A stretch of 46,020 nucleotides of DNA from Cladosporium sp. IMV 00045 (taxonomy: Eukaryota > Ascomycota > Dothideomycetes > Cladosporiales > Cladosporiaceae), in assembly GCA_001931905.2 (NCBI GenBank), contig MSJI02000250.1, forward strand, positions 1-46,020. The letters run 5' to 3'. Position numbers and translations under genes: made by a program. The notes beneath the pieces are model-generated. The model was not told the DNA's origin and searched no databases. It worked only from the letters and a program-made list of their open reading frames with translations. How positions within the stretch are numbered: the stretch's first letter is position 1; each line of letters begins with the position of its first letter. Of the stretch, positions 1-9,878 are shown in pieces.

Positions 1-172
1 TGCTGCAGCTCACCCAAGCGCATAGCGGGGTCGCACTGCAATTCTGCGGCAAAGAAAAAGTAGTTGAGAGAGTAGGTGGACACCTGACCTTCCGACCTCC
101 TACAACGACCTCACCCAAAAAATCACCACTCCCCAAAACCACCCTCACCAACCTCCAAAAACACCCGCAGAA

Positions 173-527
173 ATGGACGCCTCCACCGAGCGCCAGAACG
201 GCACCGTCAAGTGGTTCAACGACGAGAAGGGCTACGGCTTCATCACCCCCGAGAACGGCTCTGCTGACCTCTTTGTTCACTTCCGCGCCATCGAGGTACG
301 TTGAGTTGTCACAGTCACATGTATCGATCGCCCATCACGCCGAGCAAGCGGTGCTGAGTCGGCATGGCGCGCATTGATACATCCCTCTCGATATCGAACC
401 CACAGCTGACCAATCCTCGCCTTCACAGAAGGACGGCTTCAAGTCCCTCAAGGAGGGCGAGACCGTCTCTTTCGTCCCCGAGCAGGGCCAGAAGGGCATG
501 CAGGCCTCCAGCGTCCGCACCCAGTAA
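173..527 (+). CDS. Small cold-shock-domain protein (CspA-like, one intron)
   Basis: Two exons (173-295 and 429-527) encode a 73-residue protein that is essentially a single cold-shock (OB-fold) domain. RNP1 is visible as KGYGFI at about residues 19-24 and RNP2 as LFVHF at about 33-37, the two motifs that bind single-stranded RNA or DNA. The N-terminal NGTVKWFN is also typical of the family. The 133-nt intron starts GTACGT and ends CACAG with a GCTGAC branch-like site at 405-410, and it splits the protein right after the RNP2 strand. The start ATG follows a pyrimidine-rich leader and fits the family start. Family knowledge says such proteins act as RNA chaperones. The length is that of a bacterial Csp rather than a multidomain eukaryotic Y-box protein. 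A function in cold response is not shown here. Confidence 0.93.
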
Positions 528-1938
528 GCGCCATTCGGCCATGACCGCCACGACGGAATGAGGGGATAAAATGGATGGACGGATGAAGGGATCAACAAAA
601 ATTCACCTGGGAAAATAATGATGTTGATGAGCACAAATTACTTGCCGCCGGCTCTCTGTATGTTCTCCGTCTTCCCTTTGAGGAAGAGGACGGAACGCAA
701 CTAGGTCTTGCCAGGGATGGAGTTCATCGGGCAATACATTACCAGCATACACATACTGTGCCTGGCGTTTCGGCGCTGAGAGTGAGCGCAGGAGAAGAAT
801 GGATCTGTATCCTGCGACCGAATCATAATGCCATGCCACCTCAATTCCGCTGCCATTCTCTTGTTTGTTGATGTTCGTTGGGATGTTTTTGTTGAGGTAC
901 ATTCGTGCGCTAGTCCTCAAAGCGATTGGTATTGGAAGATGTCTTGATGATACCAGCGTTGGTAGAGATAACTGCAGTCAGTTTTGATAACGAGGGGCAC
1001 CTTCAAGCGGTGTTGTGGCAGGACTGGCTTTCTGGCCGATGGTGCATCCACTTCTCTATTGTTGAGGTCGACATCAGTGTTGTTTGTTGTTTTCGTGTGT
1101 TGACTACGCTTGAACACCGGAGATTCTCACCTTAATATTGCACATCCTATCCATTAGCCAAGCTGAGCAGATCTGCATATGACAGAAGTCACCGAGGAAT
1201 AACCACAAACATTCCTGCAGGAGGAATTGTGATGTTACGGTGCTCGGGCTTGCCACCTGGGTGTCTTCGAGTATCGCTGGCCATGTTGAGCTTGCAAGAC
1301 AGGGAGACTCACATACCTCTCAGACCGCTGAGGACTGTCTCGCTGGTTACCTGCACGACTAGTAGCAATATCTCTAAGCGGTGTGCCATAATCTCAAGGG
1401 ATCATCCAGGAGCAATCTGGAATCTGTGATAGTACGGATCTTCGCCCCGCTCCAAGGCCACCTCGAAGGGAGACAGTTTCCGATTCGCAGGGGACAACTC
1501 ACTCAGGCGGGCGGAAATTCCAGGGTGGTAAGTTGGTGAATATGCATGGTCGCACCGTAGGGCGAAATGTAAGACATCGACAAGTCTACTTTGCTGGGGC
1601 GGTGAGTTGGGATCTGCGGAACCTCAGGCATGCAGAGCAGCATATCGCTGGCGGCAAGACGGGCGTCTCTCCTATGACCCACCTTCAAGTCCTCTCTCGA
1701 GCAATAACAACGGCCGAGGCTAAGGACAAGCAAACAAGGAGGATGCGCTAGACACGGACAAGAGCAGCCATGGAGTCGGCGGCGTCTACGATGGAGGTTG
1801 TTGTGGCTACCTCACCCGCAAAACGGTCAACGTCCAGTCTCCGCGTCTGAGACATGCGGGTCAAAGTATGAATTGGCATCGCCATATCAGAACGGACATG
1901 CAATAACACAGCCAGCCCGAACAGCGGTGTCGATTGAA
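528..1938. other. Intergenic, no gene recognised
   Basis: The stretch between the cold-shock gene and the hydrophobin promoter holds only short, mutually overlapping reading frames without recognisable motifs or convincing intron signals. I see no tRNA or repeat in it. The distal part is presumably hydrophobin promoter. Confidence 0.5.
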
Positions 1939-1944
1939 TATAAA
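1939..1944 (+). promoter_or_regulatory. TATA box of the hydrophobin gene
   Basis: TATAAA lies 122 nt before the hydrophobin ATG. It is followed by a CT/CA-rich leader that ends in two copies of a roughly 15-nt block (CAACCCTTTTACCAA-like) just before the start codon. This is a typical layout for a strongly expressed fungal gene. The role is inferred from position only. Confidence 0.55.
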
Positions 1945-2065
1945 TGTTGCTTCATCAACCACCTCAATCGAATCTTTCCTTCCTCATCCAACAATCAATT
2001 CACTTCTCACAACAGCTACATTCGCTTCTCCAACCCTTTTTACCAACAACCCTTTTACCAACAAA

Positions 2066-2440
2066 ATGGCCTTCTTCAAGACTCTCTTCATCGCCTCCGT
2101 GGCTGCCTTCGCCTACGCCTCCCCCCAGGGTGCCTCTGACGGCAAGACCGAGGTCGACGTCGACTCCCAGGACGCCTCCTCCAAGTGCGGCAACGGCCAG
2201 AAGCTTGCCTGCTGCAACAGCGGCGAGGACCTCATCGGCGCCAACTGCCTTAACGTCCCCGTCCTCGCCGTCCCCGTCCAGAAGGCCTGCGGCTCCAACG
2301 TCGCTGCCTGCTGCCAGACCGGCGGTGCCGACGTAAGTTCCAATTCACAGCTTGCAATGCCACCAGATCCATCGACTAACATGAACATCCAGGGCAACCT
2401 CCTCAACCTCGAGGCCAACTGCGCTTCCATCCCCCTTTAA
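2066..2440 (+). CDS. Secreted class I hydrophobin
   Basis: Exons 2066-2332 and 2393-2440 encode 104 residues. Residues 1-18 form a signal peptide ending AYA. Eight cysteines follow in the hydrophobin order C-CC-C-C-CC-C at residues 41, 49/50, 61, 75, 82/83 and 99, giving spacings of 7, 10, 13, 6, 15 and 5. The short C1-CC and C5-CC spacings and the general sequence match class I hydrophobins like those of Cladosporium, although the loop between C3 and C4 is short (10 residues). Such proteins are secreted, self-assemble at air-water interfaces and coat spores and aerial hyphae. The 60-nt intron (GTAAGT, CTAAC branch at 2376-2380, CAG end) sits between C7 and C8. The reading frame is open further upstream, but that part is the CT-rich leader, so the ATG at 2066 with the signal peptide is preferred. 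Confidence 0.95.
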   Translation: MAFFKTLFIASVAAFAYASPQGASDGKTEVDVDSQDASSKCGNGQKLACCNSGEDLIGANCLNVPVLAVPVQKACGSNVAACCQTGGADVSSNSQLAMPPDPSTNMNIQGNLLNLEANCASIPL

Positions 2441-3748
2441 GCGCGCCATTTTGAGCAACATCCGACTTCTTACGTTGCGCGGCGATGATGATCTCTTGAG
2501 AATCTTCGGCTGAAAATTTGGGAGAAGGATCGTTGGGTTTTATGAAGGCCTCTGCCCATTTATACATTTTTAACGCTTCGGGCATGTCGCTTCTGTTAAA
2601 AGGGTTGTTTACCTTTACCGAAAAACATTTTATATACCTTGATATGTCAATTGTCATGATTGCATGCTATGCCTTTGCTCCTCTTTCCAGTTTTGTTGTT
2701 GTTTTTGCTTGATGGGTGTGATCTTGGACTCCAGGTTTGACTCACTGTGATCCTCTGGTCAACGGCTTGTTCATCTATCTTTTTCACAATAGGCGATTGA
2801 ACTGTTCGACAGATGTTGCGGACTCATGGCTTTCAGTGGGAGCTGCTCTTCTGTCGCAGCCAAGGGTCTTGGATGAAAGCTTCGTGGAACCATCAGGAGA
2901 GCAGAGAAGGCCAAAGAAGAAGCGTCTTGTGCTGTAAGCAATTCTATCAAACCTACCCGTGAAGCCTCCTGCAGATATGTGCAGGCCTCCTGGCGCCACG
3001 CCATGCTCACGAGGTTGCTGCGGGTAGCGCTGGGCTCCGAGGTAGCATATTGCGTCCGGTCAGAGAACGGAGTTTCCCAAACGGTACAATATGTCTTTCG
3101 GTCGTCCATTACGATTTCCGTGGGATGATTTTGACATTCGAAAGATGACTGAAAGTGGGCGACCAGACATCTCCTTTCGTCCTTTCCTCGAGTACTCGGA
3201 GTAAAAGGAGTTGTTCGAAGGAGTTTGCGGAGGGCTGTGCTTGGCTGCAGCCGGCTCCACCTGTTCGGCTTGCAGTACAAGGGTCAGGGTTGGGTTTGAC
3301 ATTGCGGATTTTGCGATGTTTGATAAAAGGAGTGGTCGCAATACAGCCTTGCGCCCAACTCTCTGCTCGTCGAACGAGTTACAAGAGCCACTTATTAGCA
3401 AAATTCATAGCAATATCGTGGATTGATCAAAGCATGCCACTTAGGGAATGCGCGAGAATCTAGCGATATTGTGATACCTTGCGGAGGCTAGGAGGGTACA
3501 ACCCAGCTTAGGAATGATCCATTCGTTATTCCTCGCGCGCAAAGATTTTGTTGTTCAACGATCTTGATTTCCCCGCTTCTGAAGCCGCTTGCGAAATTTT
3601 CACTTACATCTGCTCGCTCCTTCCTCATGAGTGTAACTTCACGAAAACATGGTATTTTTCGATGCGGACAAGCAGGATCGATCCTTCCCTTGCTCAAAAG
3701 CTTTATATTTGATAGCACTACATCTTGCTACATCAAAATAAGACCCTT
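2441..3748. other. Intergenic between hydrophobin and tRNA-Lys
   Basis: After the hydrophobin 3' region there are overlapping open frames on both strands around 2.77-3.46 kb, the longest on the minus strand at 2771-3280. None shows a recognisable domain, signal peptide or clear intron, and they compete with each other, so I call no gene. Confidence 0.45.
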
Positions 3749-3852
3749 GCCGGGGTAGCTCAATCGGTAGAGCGTGTGGCTCTTAGAAGATGCCCTTCGG
3801 TATCATTCGAGAGACAACCTCAAGGTCGTGGGTTCGAGCCCCACCTTCGGCT
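3749..3852 (+). tRNA. tRNA-Lys(CTT) with a 31-nt intron
   Basis: The acceptor arm GCCGGGG pairs with CTTCGGC (two G-T wobbles) and the discriminator is T. The D arm is GCTC/GAGC with GG in the loop. The T arm is GTGGG-TTCGAGC-CCCAC. The anticodon CTT is at 3782-3784 after a T. A 31-nt intron (3786-3816) follows position 37, the standard place for nuclear tRNA introns. The anticodon stem TGTGG/CCTCA has one T-T mismatch (29-41) where homologues usually have CCACA, so the fold is good but not perfect. Confidence 0.87.
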
Positions 3853-4043
3853 GTTCCTATAACAAAGCTCCAAAGACCACTCTTTTTTGTCTTCTTCTCG
3901 AAGAACAAGAGACCGGACGCCAAATCTTTTGATAAGCTCAACGATCAATCATTTTTTGTTGAGGCTGCGCGAATCGTTATCATTTGGATTGCGGCTGGAA
4001 GATGTCTTACTTTTCGCGACAAGGACCAGCCACTTGGTTAACA
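3852..4043 (+). repeat. Possible solo or 5' LTR next to tRNA-Lys (speculative)
   Basis: A 192-nt stretch starting at the last base of the tRNA begins TGTTCC and ends TTAACA, the TG...CA-type termini of an LTR, and lies just upstream of the Copia Gag remnant. I could not find a second copy downstream of the remnant and no target-site duplication is evident, so this is only a suggestion. Confidence 0.22.
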
Positions 4044-4163
4044 CCAGCAGCATATGAAGAATACTACTATCCTCTCACGGATGACGATGGGTCCCACCAC
4101 CAATACCACCAACCGTCATATAACGACTAAAAGGCCGCAGTAAATAATCTCACCACATCCGCC

Positions 4164-5235
4164 ATGATCAGGATCGTCTCCGCGCCTGGCCATCCATCTA
4201 CATTCCAGCATCGATTCAAACAAATGGACGACGTACTCAAGCTCGAATACCCGGGAACGCCACTGAGTGGGTCGGATCAGAAAGAGAGCACATTGAGACT
4301 CCAGAACATTCCGAAGCTTGAAGCGAAAAAGGACTGGCAACAATGGAACAAGGCGATGATGGATTTCCTCTTGACGGAGGGATTCGGCTTCGTCATTCAA
4401 GAGCATCCCACGAAACCTCAAGGTGATGCGAATGACGCTCAATTTCGTGCAACGCTCAAGAGATGGGAAGACCTCCAACAAGAAGCTCTGTTTGCAGTAA
4501 AGCTTTGTTGCGGGCGGCGTGCAAATGCGGTCGTCAAGAAGCATGACACAATCGTCAGCGCATTCGAAGGCCTGCGGCGTCATTACGGATACACAGCAAG
4601 CGCGGACTATTATCAACTCTGCAGAGAACTCATGGGATTGCGACTGGAGAATTGCAAGGACATCAACCATTACTCCTCCGAGATGGCGAGGTTGTGGGTG
4701 GCGATCAACTCAATCGGGCAGACTGGCGCTCTCCCGGAGGCTTTTATCAACGTCTTGTTTCTGGAAGGTCTCGGAGATGGATACGACAAACGTTACATAC
4801 CTGTTTTCCCGTCGAAGTTCCCATGAGAGAGTCTAAACGATACAACTCTGGTGAGTAGCCGACTGCTCATCGTCGTGTAACACAACTCCTACGATCAATC
4901 TGGGAGAATACCTTCCTTGACAGAGTCTTACGACATCAGCAAAAGAATACGCCTGGATCAAGAACAATGTGGATTCTCAGGGAGAGCGAGTCCGCATTCA
5001 GACCTAGCTGCGTCCCTCCGCTGTCTTGAATCTCAAACAGCGAGCTTATGAGCGCCTTTCCGAGCAAGCACGGCGCCCAAAGACTGCGAATGGGTTTATG
5101 AGCTGTATAACACTTGTTGGGAGAACAATCATCCTCCGCAGATTGCCTCTGATCATGGCATAAATAACGGGGGAACATTCGATGCACTGCTCAGATATCA
5201 AATGTGGACGGCATATGTACATCCGGAAAGCTAGC
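4164..5235 (+). mobile_element. Decayed Ty1/Copia retrotransposon Gag remnant
   Basis: An intact frame from 4164 to 4826 encodes 220 residues resembling the Gag part of Copia elements (DUF4219 and Retrotran_gag_2/UBN2 families). The N-terminal region contains a line like LRLQNIPKLEAKKDWQQWNK, followed by the helical region with WEDLQQEAL and AFEGLRRHYG. The frame is then broken. Further stretches up to about 5.23 kb still look coding, including a CEWVYELYNTCWENNHP-like segment around 5.08-5.14 kb that could be a mutated CCHC zinc knuckle. No protease, integrase or reverse transcriptase region is left. It lies 300 bp downstream of tRNA-Lys, which fits the known tRNA-proximal insertion habit of some Ty1/Copia elements. 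It is not expected to be active. Confidence 0.72.
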
Positions 5236-5851
5236 AGGAATGGCTGCGAAGCAAGGTGCAAACCAACTGTCGATGGTGCAAGGAGAAAATTGAGGGAGCT
5301 CCTTCGGTGACTGCCTTGAGGTTGTCACCGAGCACGATCATGCAGTAAACGATCATCGTGTGAACACAATAGCAACTCGTGCACCACTCGGAGTAACATC
5401 ATACGCCGTGCACATCACGTCTCCAATGCTCGCTCAGCTACTGTTGCAGGAATGAGTTAATGAACTAGGCAGTGGAAACTAGCACGTTCATACATCATTA
5501 AACTCGATCCTCCAGCTGAAACTCTGTTCAATCACTGTAGCGTCAAATAGAGTTCGACAAAAGCTCCACCTGCGGCTGGCCGCCTTGCTCGTGTTATGGG
5601 CCAATCGGTACCTACCTGATACAAAGTACAAGCCACCTAGAACCCTTTTATTGCCGGTAAGATGCACACAACGATACCCTCCGTGGCGCAGATATCTACA
5701 CGAGCTACACGAGCTACACGAGCATCATACAGCCCTCCATCAACACTGCACGGGTTTGCAAGAGGTAGATAAATATGAGCTTCGCAGAGGCCAGGACGAT
5801 AGGTTTTACCCATATACAATGTCAAGACACCAAAAGGATACATACACAAAC
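5236..5851. other. Decayed sequence and BPL_N promoter region
   Basis: No gene is recognised. The first part may be further decayed retrotransposon. A short tandem repeat of the 9-mer TACACGAGC (three copies) sits near 5.70-5.73 kb. The last 200 bases are presumably the promoter and leader of the secreted BPL_N gene. Confidence 0.45.
5697..5724 (+). repeat. Short tandem repeat, 9-nt unit x3
   Basis: Three consecutive copies of TACACGAGC are visible, flanked by unrelated sequence. It is a small array without an evident role. Confidence 0.7.
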
Positions 5852-6919
5852 ATGAGACTCTCAATTACCCGAAACTCCGCTTTGGTAGCTGCCTCTTGCC
5901 TGACCGCCAATGCAATGCCGACTTCGGCTTCGGCAGACAATAAGCTGCAAGCTCTGGTATACCGCGGCAAGGTAGATTCACCGAATTCGATGATGTGTGA
6001 ACTGTGCTAATATGCCCATAGTATGTTTGAAAATTACCCGAAACTAGCAATGTCATGAGAACAAATCAGGCATTTCGCTTCATCTCTTCTGGAGCTAATC
6101 GTATTTCGTAGAAACTCCTGCGAAGACTGCCCGGAGTCCGTCCGCGATCTTTTGAAGCGTACTTTCCCGGATATCAAAGTGACCTTTGCGGGACCGGACG
6201 AGTCTACCAAGATCAATGCTAAGACGCTTATTGGCGTAGACATCTTCGCTCAGCCCGGAGGAGACGGTAGGAGGATTCGCGATTATACGGCCTTGTAAGG
6301 GACTCTTTCGTGCTGACACTTGCCTGATCAGATCTGGGCGATGCATGGAAGGAAGCCAAAGCGTACGCACCCGCTATGCGTGACTTTGTCGCCAATGGAG
6401 GTCACTATCTAGGCTTCTGTCTGGGAGCGTACCTTACCGGTGACGACCCTGGCTTCGGCCTTTTGCCCAAAGGCGACAAAGCTGTGCGAGAAATTAAACA
6501 GCGTGGTGCTCAAGTGAATGATACGTCAGATACCGTGATCCAGGTTGATTGGAGTTTTTCGACAGGCGACAAGCAGGGAAAGACCGAAGATGGACGCTGG
6601 CTATTCTTTCAGGACGGAGCTGCGTTCAAGCTTACCAAAGATTCGCCAGCTGAGGTGCTTGGGCGATACACGAAGAATGGCGACGTCGCTGCGACTTTGA
6701 ATGCCTACGGAAAGGGTTGGGTCGCAAATATCGGCCCACATCCTGAGGCCGTTCAAGACTGGTGTAATACGAGCCGATGAACATCAAATCGTTCGGTAGC
6801 TGATGTATCTCGCAGACGAAGACGATGATGGCGATACCGTGATCAAGAATCCTGAAGGAGTCAAGTTCGATGTTGGCATGGACTTCGTAAGAGCAGCATT
6901 GGAGGCTGGAGACCAATGA
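5852..6919 (+). CDS. Secreted BPL_N-domain protein (glutamine-amidotransferase-like)
   Basis: Four exons are proposed: about 5852-5994, 6112-6266, 6332-6763 and 6816-6919. The N-terminus has a signal-peptide-like stretch ending NAMPTSA. The body matches the biotin-protein-ligase N-terminal (BPL_N) family: LQALVYRG, then VDIFAQPGGD, then GGHYLGFCLGAYLTG, whose Cys (codon 6418-6420) sits in a GxCxG nucleophile elbow like class I amidotransferases, then a conserved WVANIGPHPEA near the end. Introns 2 (65 nt) and 3 (52 nt) are canonical and keep frame. Intron 1 is a puzzle. The best-looking donor (5972, after VYRG-K) does not keep frame with the acceptor at 6111, whereas a weaker GTGTGA donor at 5995 does and adds about eight residues that I do not expect from the family. 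The true junction may differ, or the gene may be damaged. The ligase catalytic domain is absent, so it is unlikely to biotinylate proteins. The substrate is unknown. Confidence 0.78.
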
Positions 6920-7314
6920 GAAATATTTATTAGCGCCGATGCAAGGCGCAGTTGGCTGTGTTTGTAGGTGGTCTTGGTGGGTAATATTTCCGTAGAATGT
7001 TGGATGGCGAAAGCAAAATGAAATCGCTTCATGGCAGTGTCGTGAGCTTCTCAACAAGAGTCTGATCTCGATCCTGTGATTGAGCATGTGCGGCTCAGCA
7101 GCTGAAATGCTAAGGATGAGTCCAATTCCTGAAGGATCCCCTATACATGGGGAGGCAGTGCTTGAGTGAAAGTTAATAAGATAGAGTTGCTGTTAGCGTG
7201 AGGCTGATGAACCAAGATCTCGCAATCATGTCGACTCATCAACCAACACACCACCATGCATCAAATTGTTCATTCCTTACCAACAAAGAGCTTTAATGTT
7301 TTTCATTTCTAGAC
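6920..7314. other. Intergenic spacer
   Basis: A 395-nt spacer between the BPL_N gene and the Zn2Cys6 regulator. It holds no recognisable gene and presumably contains the terminator of the first and the promoter of the second. Confidence 0.55.
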
Positions 7315-9140
7315 ATGCTCATTCCACAAACAAGGAAGCGTGCAACGCACTCCAAAAGCCATTCAGGGTGCTACACTTGCCGGTAATTGACGGCCCCGCC
7401 TTTCCTGTATCTTGTCGCTCTACTGATTAATACCCATGTCAGTGCTCGCCATGTAAAATGTGATGAGACCCGCCCGCTCTGCAACCGATGCACAAAACTT
7501 GGCCGAGTATGTGACGGTTATAGGCCGCCCGAACGCCGAATGAGTGTGAGGCCCATACCGGTCATCTGTCCTCGCCCTCCGGCGCTTAAGCACATCCGCA
7601 ACTTGACCGATGCCGATGGGCATGCTCTTCAGTTTTGGAGGAGCCATACCATGAACCAGCTGCCATGTGCAGTCAGCTTTGAGATTCCATGGGAGCAGAT
7701 TGCTTCACAATTGGTATGGCAGCAGCCCTGCGTATCTGATCTTTGCATCGCACTTGCCTCCCTCCACCATGCGATTACACAAGGAGACGACGGCCCTGGA
7801 CTTGCCCAACATCAAATTACGCAACAGAACAAGTCCTTGAAGTCCCTGCGAAGTTACATCTGCGAGTTGCAGAACAAGAGTAAAGCCACTGACGAAGACT
7901 ACGTCGTTGTACTCTTGGCTTGCTTGCTTTCCTTCGCCTACGATGTGTTCGCCGGAAATGACGAGCAAGCCTCATATCACCTTCGTACTGGACTGCGCAT
8001 GATTCATGAGCGGTGTCAGCCTACTATAAGAGTCAGAACGCCAGTGGAAAGACATGCTGTTCTGGTGCGACCTGTTCCCAAGAGCCAGTTTGACGTTCTT
8101 GTGCACACCTTCATCCGGCTCGACTCGGATATCACGTTAACTGGAAACGATGACCCGTAAGACAGCCCGATCGCTCGAAAGGTACGGACTCTTCTGATGA
8201 CAACAGGTACCTCTATCCCGTCCTCGCAGATCCGATGCCCTCAAGATTCAGTAGCCCCGATGAGGCTAGCATTCACTTGGAAGCCATCACGGCCAAGACA
8301 TTCGATCTTTTCGAGCTGCTGTGGGATCACACTTATTACACGCTGCGCACGTATAGAGACGTCGAGAGCCTCGATGATGATACGCAGAACTGCTTGGTGC
8401 GTGGCGCCTTGCGGACAGTGGAACTTGAAAACTCGCTCACCGAAGGCGTGGAGCAAAGTCGCCGCACACTGCAAGCATGGATGCAAGCTTTTGCCGTTCC
8501 GCCAACGCAGAAGAATCTTGTCGCGCACTTGTCGGTCCAAATATTCTTTTTCTGCATCTGGGTCTGGGTAGAAATGTGGCGAGATGCCACAGCGATGCTC
8601 GCCGATCGCTTTGAGACCCAGTACGAATACATGGCCGGCCTGTGTGAGCAGTACGTCGAGATGCACATCGCAAAAACACCATTCAACTTCCGCGATGCCA
8701 GTCGTGCAAGTCAAGCCAATACACCTCCGGCTTTCAGTCTCGGCTCCGGGGTGGTTACATGTCTTGCATCAGTGGTAGAAAAGTGTCGGAACTCCTCTGT
8801 TCGCCGGCGTTGCATTGCGACATTGCAGAAGATCAACCTGCGCGGTATCTTTGAGACAAATTATCTCGTCGCATACCTGGAGGCCATCATCGAGTATGAG
8901 GAAAATACCGCACGCGAACTGACCATATCCGATGGGGAGTTGCCTGGTCCTTCTGATTTCCAAGCTCACGAGATCCCCGAGACTGCTCGTCTGCTGGAAG
9001 TTGTCATGTCGCCTTCATACCGCTGCGAGAACTTTGAGTTTTACAAGTCCAAACAAGTTGAGATGATTTATGGGGTCCGCGATTTTGCTGGGTCTGGCGA
9101 TGATATCGCTCTCGGAAAGAAAGTTGTCCAGATTCACTGA
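7315..9140 (+). CDS. Zn2Cys6 transcription factor with fungal-specific C-terminal domain
   Basis: Three exons (7315-7382, 7443-8156, 8207-9140) give 571 residues. The N-terminus carries a canonical zinc binuclear cluster, C19-X2-C22-X6-C29-X6-C36-X2-C39-X6-C46, preceded by a basic RKR stretch. The first intron (60 nt) cuts the cluster just after C22, a frequent position in this family. The second intron is 50 nt. Without the first exon the frame would lack the first two cysteines, which supports the start at 7315. The remainder resembles the Fungal_trans_2 (PF11951) type of regulatory domain, with the HALQFWRSHT and LASLHHA segments near residues 80-145. The family binds CGG-type triplets as a nuclear regulator. 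The target genes are unknown; the nearest upstream gene is the BPL_N gene. Confidence 0.9.
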
Positions 9141-9878
9141 ACAAGCGAGTTGAAGAGAAGGACATCCGGCCTTGACATAGAATGCTTGCGAGTAACAACA
9201 GTATCGTAACCTGCCGGCGTATCAGTCGCATTTAGGCAGATTCCCTACAAGGCCAATGTTTTCTGCGCCCGGTGATCTGTCCACGAGCCGCAGGTGCCCG
9301 ACTCGTCATTGCCAGCGATGAATCTCATAGGAGCTTTCCAATAATTGAACGCCACCCATTCCACATATCAACGTGTACGAGTGAGCATCGAGATTGCTGG
9401 AATTACCTGATCAGGGCATGTTTCGCATGCGAAAGTACCCCGCCACGCTGACCAAATAGTGATGATGGGAGTGCGTAAGATGCCAGAATTGCCTTTCGCA
9501 GCATAGTGTTATCTCGTCAGTCACATGGATATCATGAGTGCTCGACTCGAGAAAGATGGAAAGCAGAGTGTCTTATCACGACGTTGTTGCCAGACGGAAT
9601 AGATAATGGCGATCTATCAAAAATGGCCGACGGGCGGAAGCGCTATTCGTCGACTGAATTTTTTTCTGCTGCAGATTTGAGCATGGATGGCTTGGGCGGC
9701 GAGGACGGGTGCGTGCAGTAGAACAACGGCTGCCGGAAGGGGAAATTTTACCCTGATGGGTCGTTTTATATTATCGGCGCAGAGCCTTGACCGCTATCAC
9801 CACATTTTCTTCTTCATTTTACGGAAGCTGACGGTTTCTGCAATCGTTGTCAATGAGAACTCTCTACAATCGACCATC
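9141..9878. other. Intergenic, no gene recognised
   Basis: Only short overlapping frames without motifs are seen between the Zn2Cys6 regulator and the F-box-like gene. Its last part is presumably the promoter of the latter. Confidence 0.5.

Noticed and set aside
2771..3280. Minus-strand frame of 169 codons
   Set aside because: No domain, signal or intron support, and it overlaps another equally open frame.
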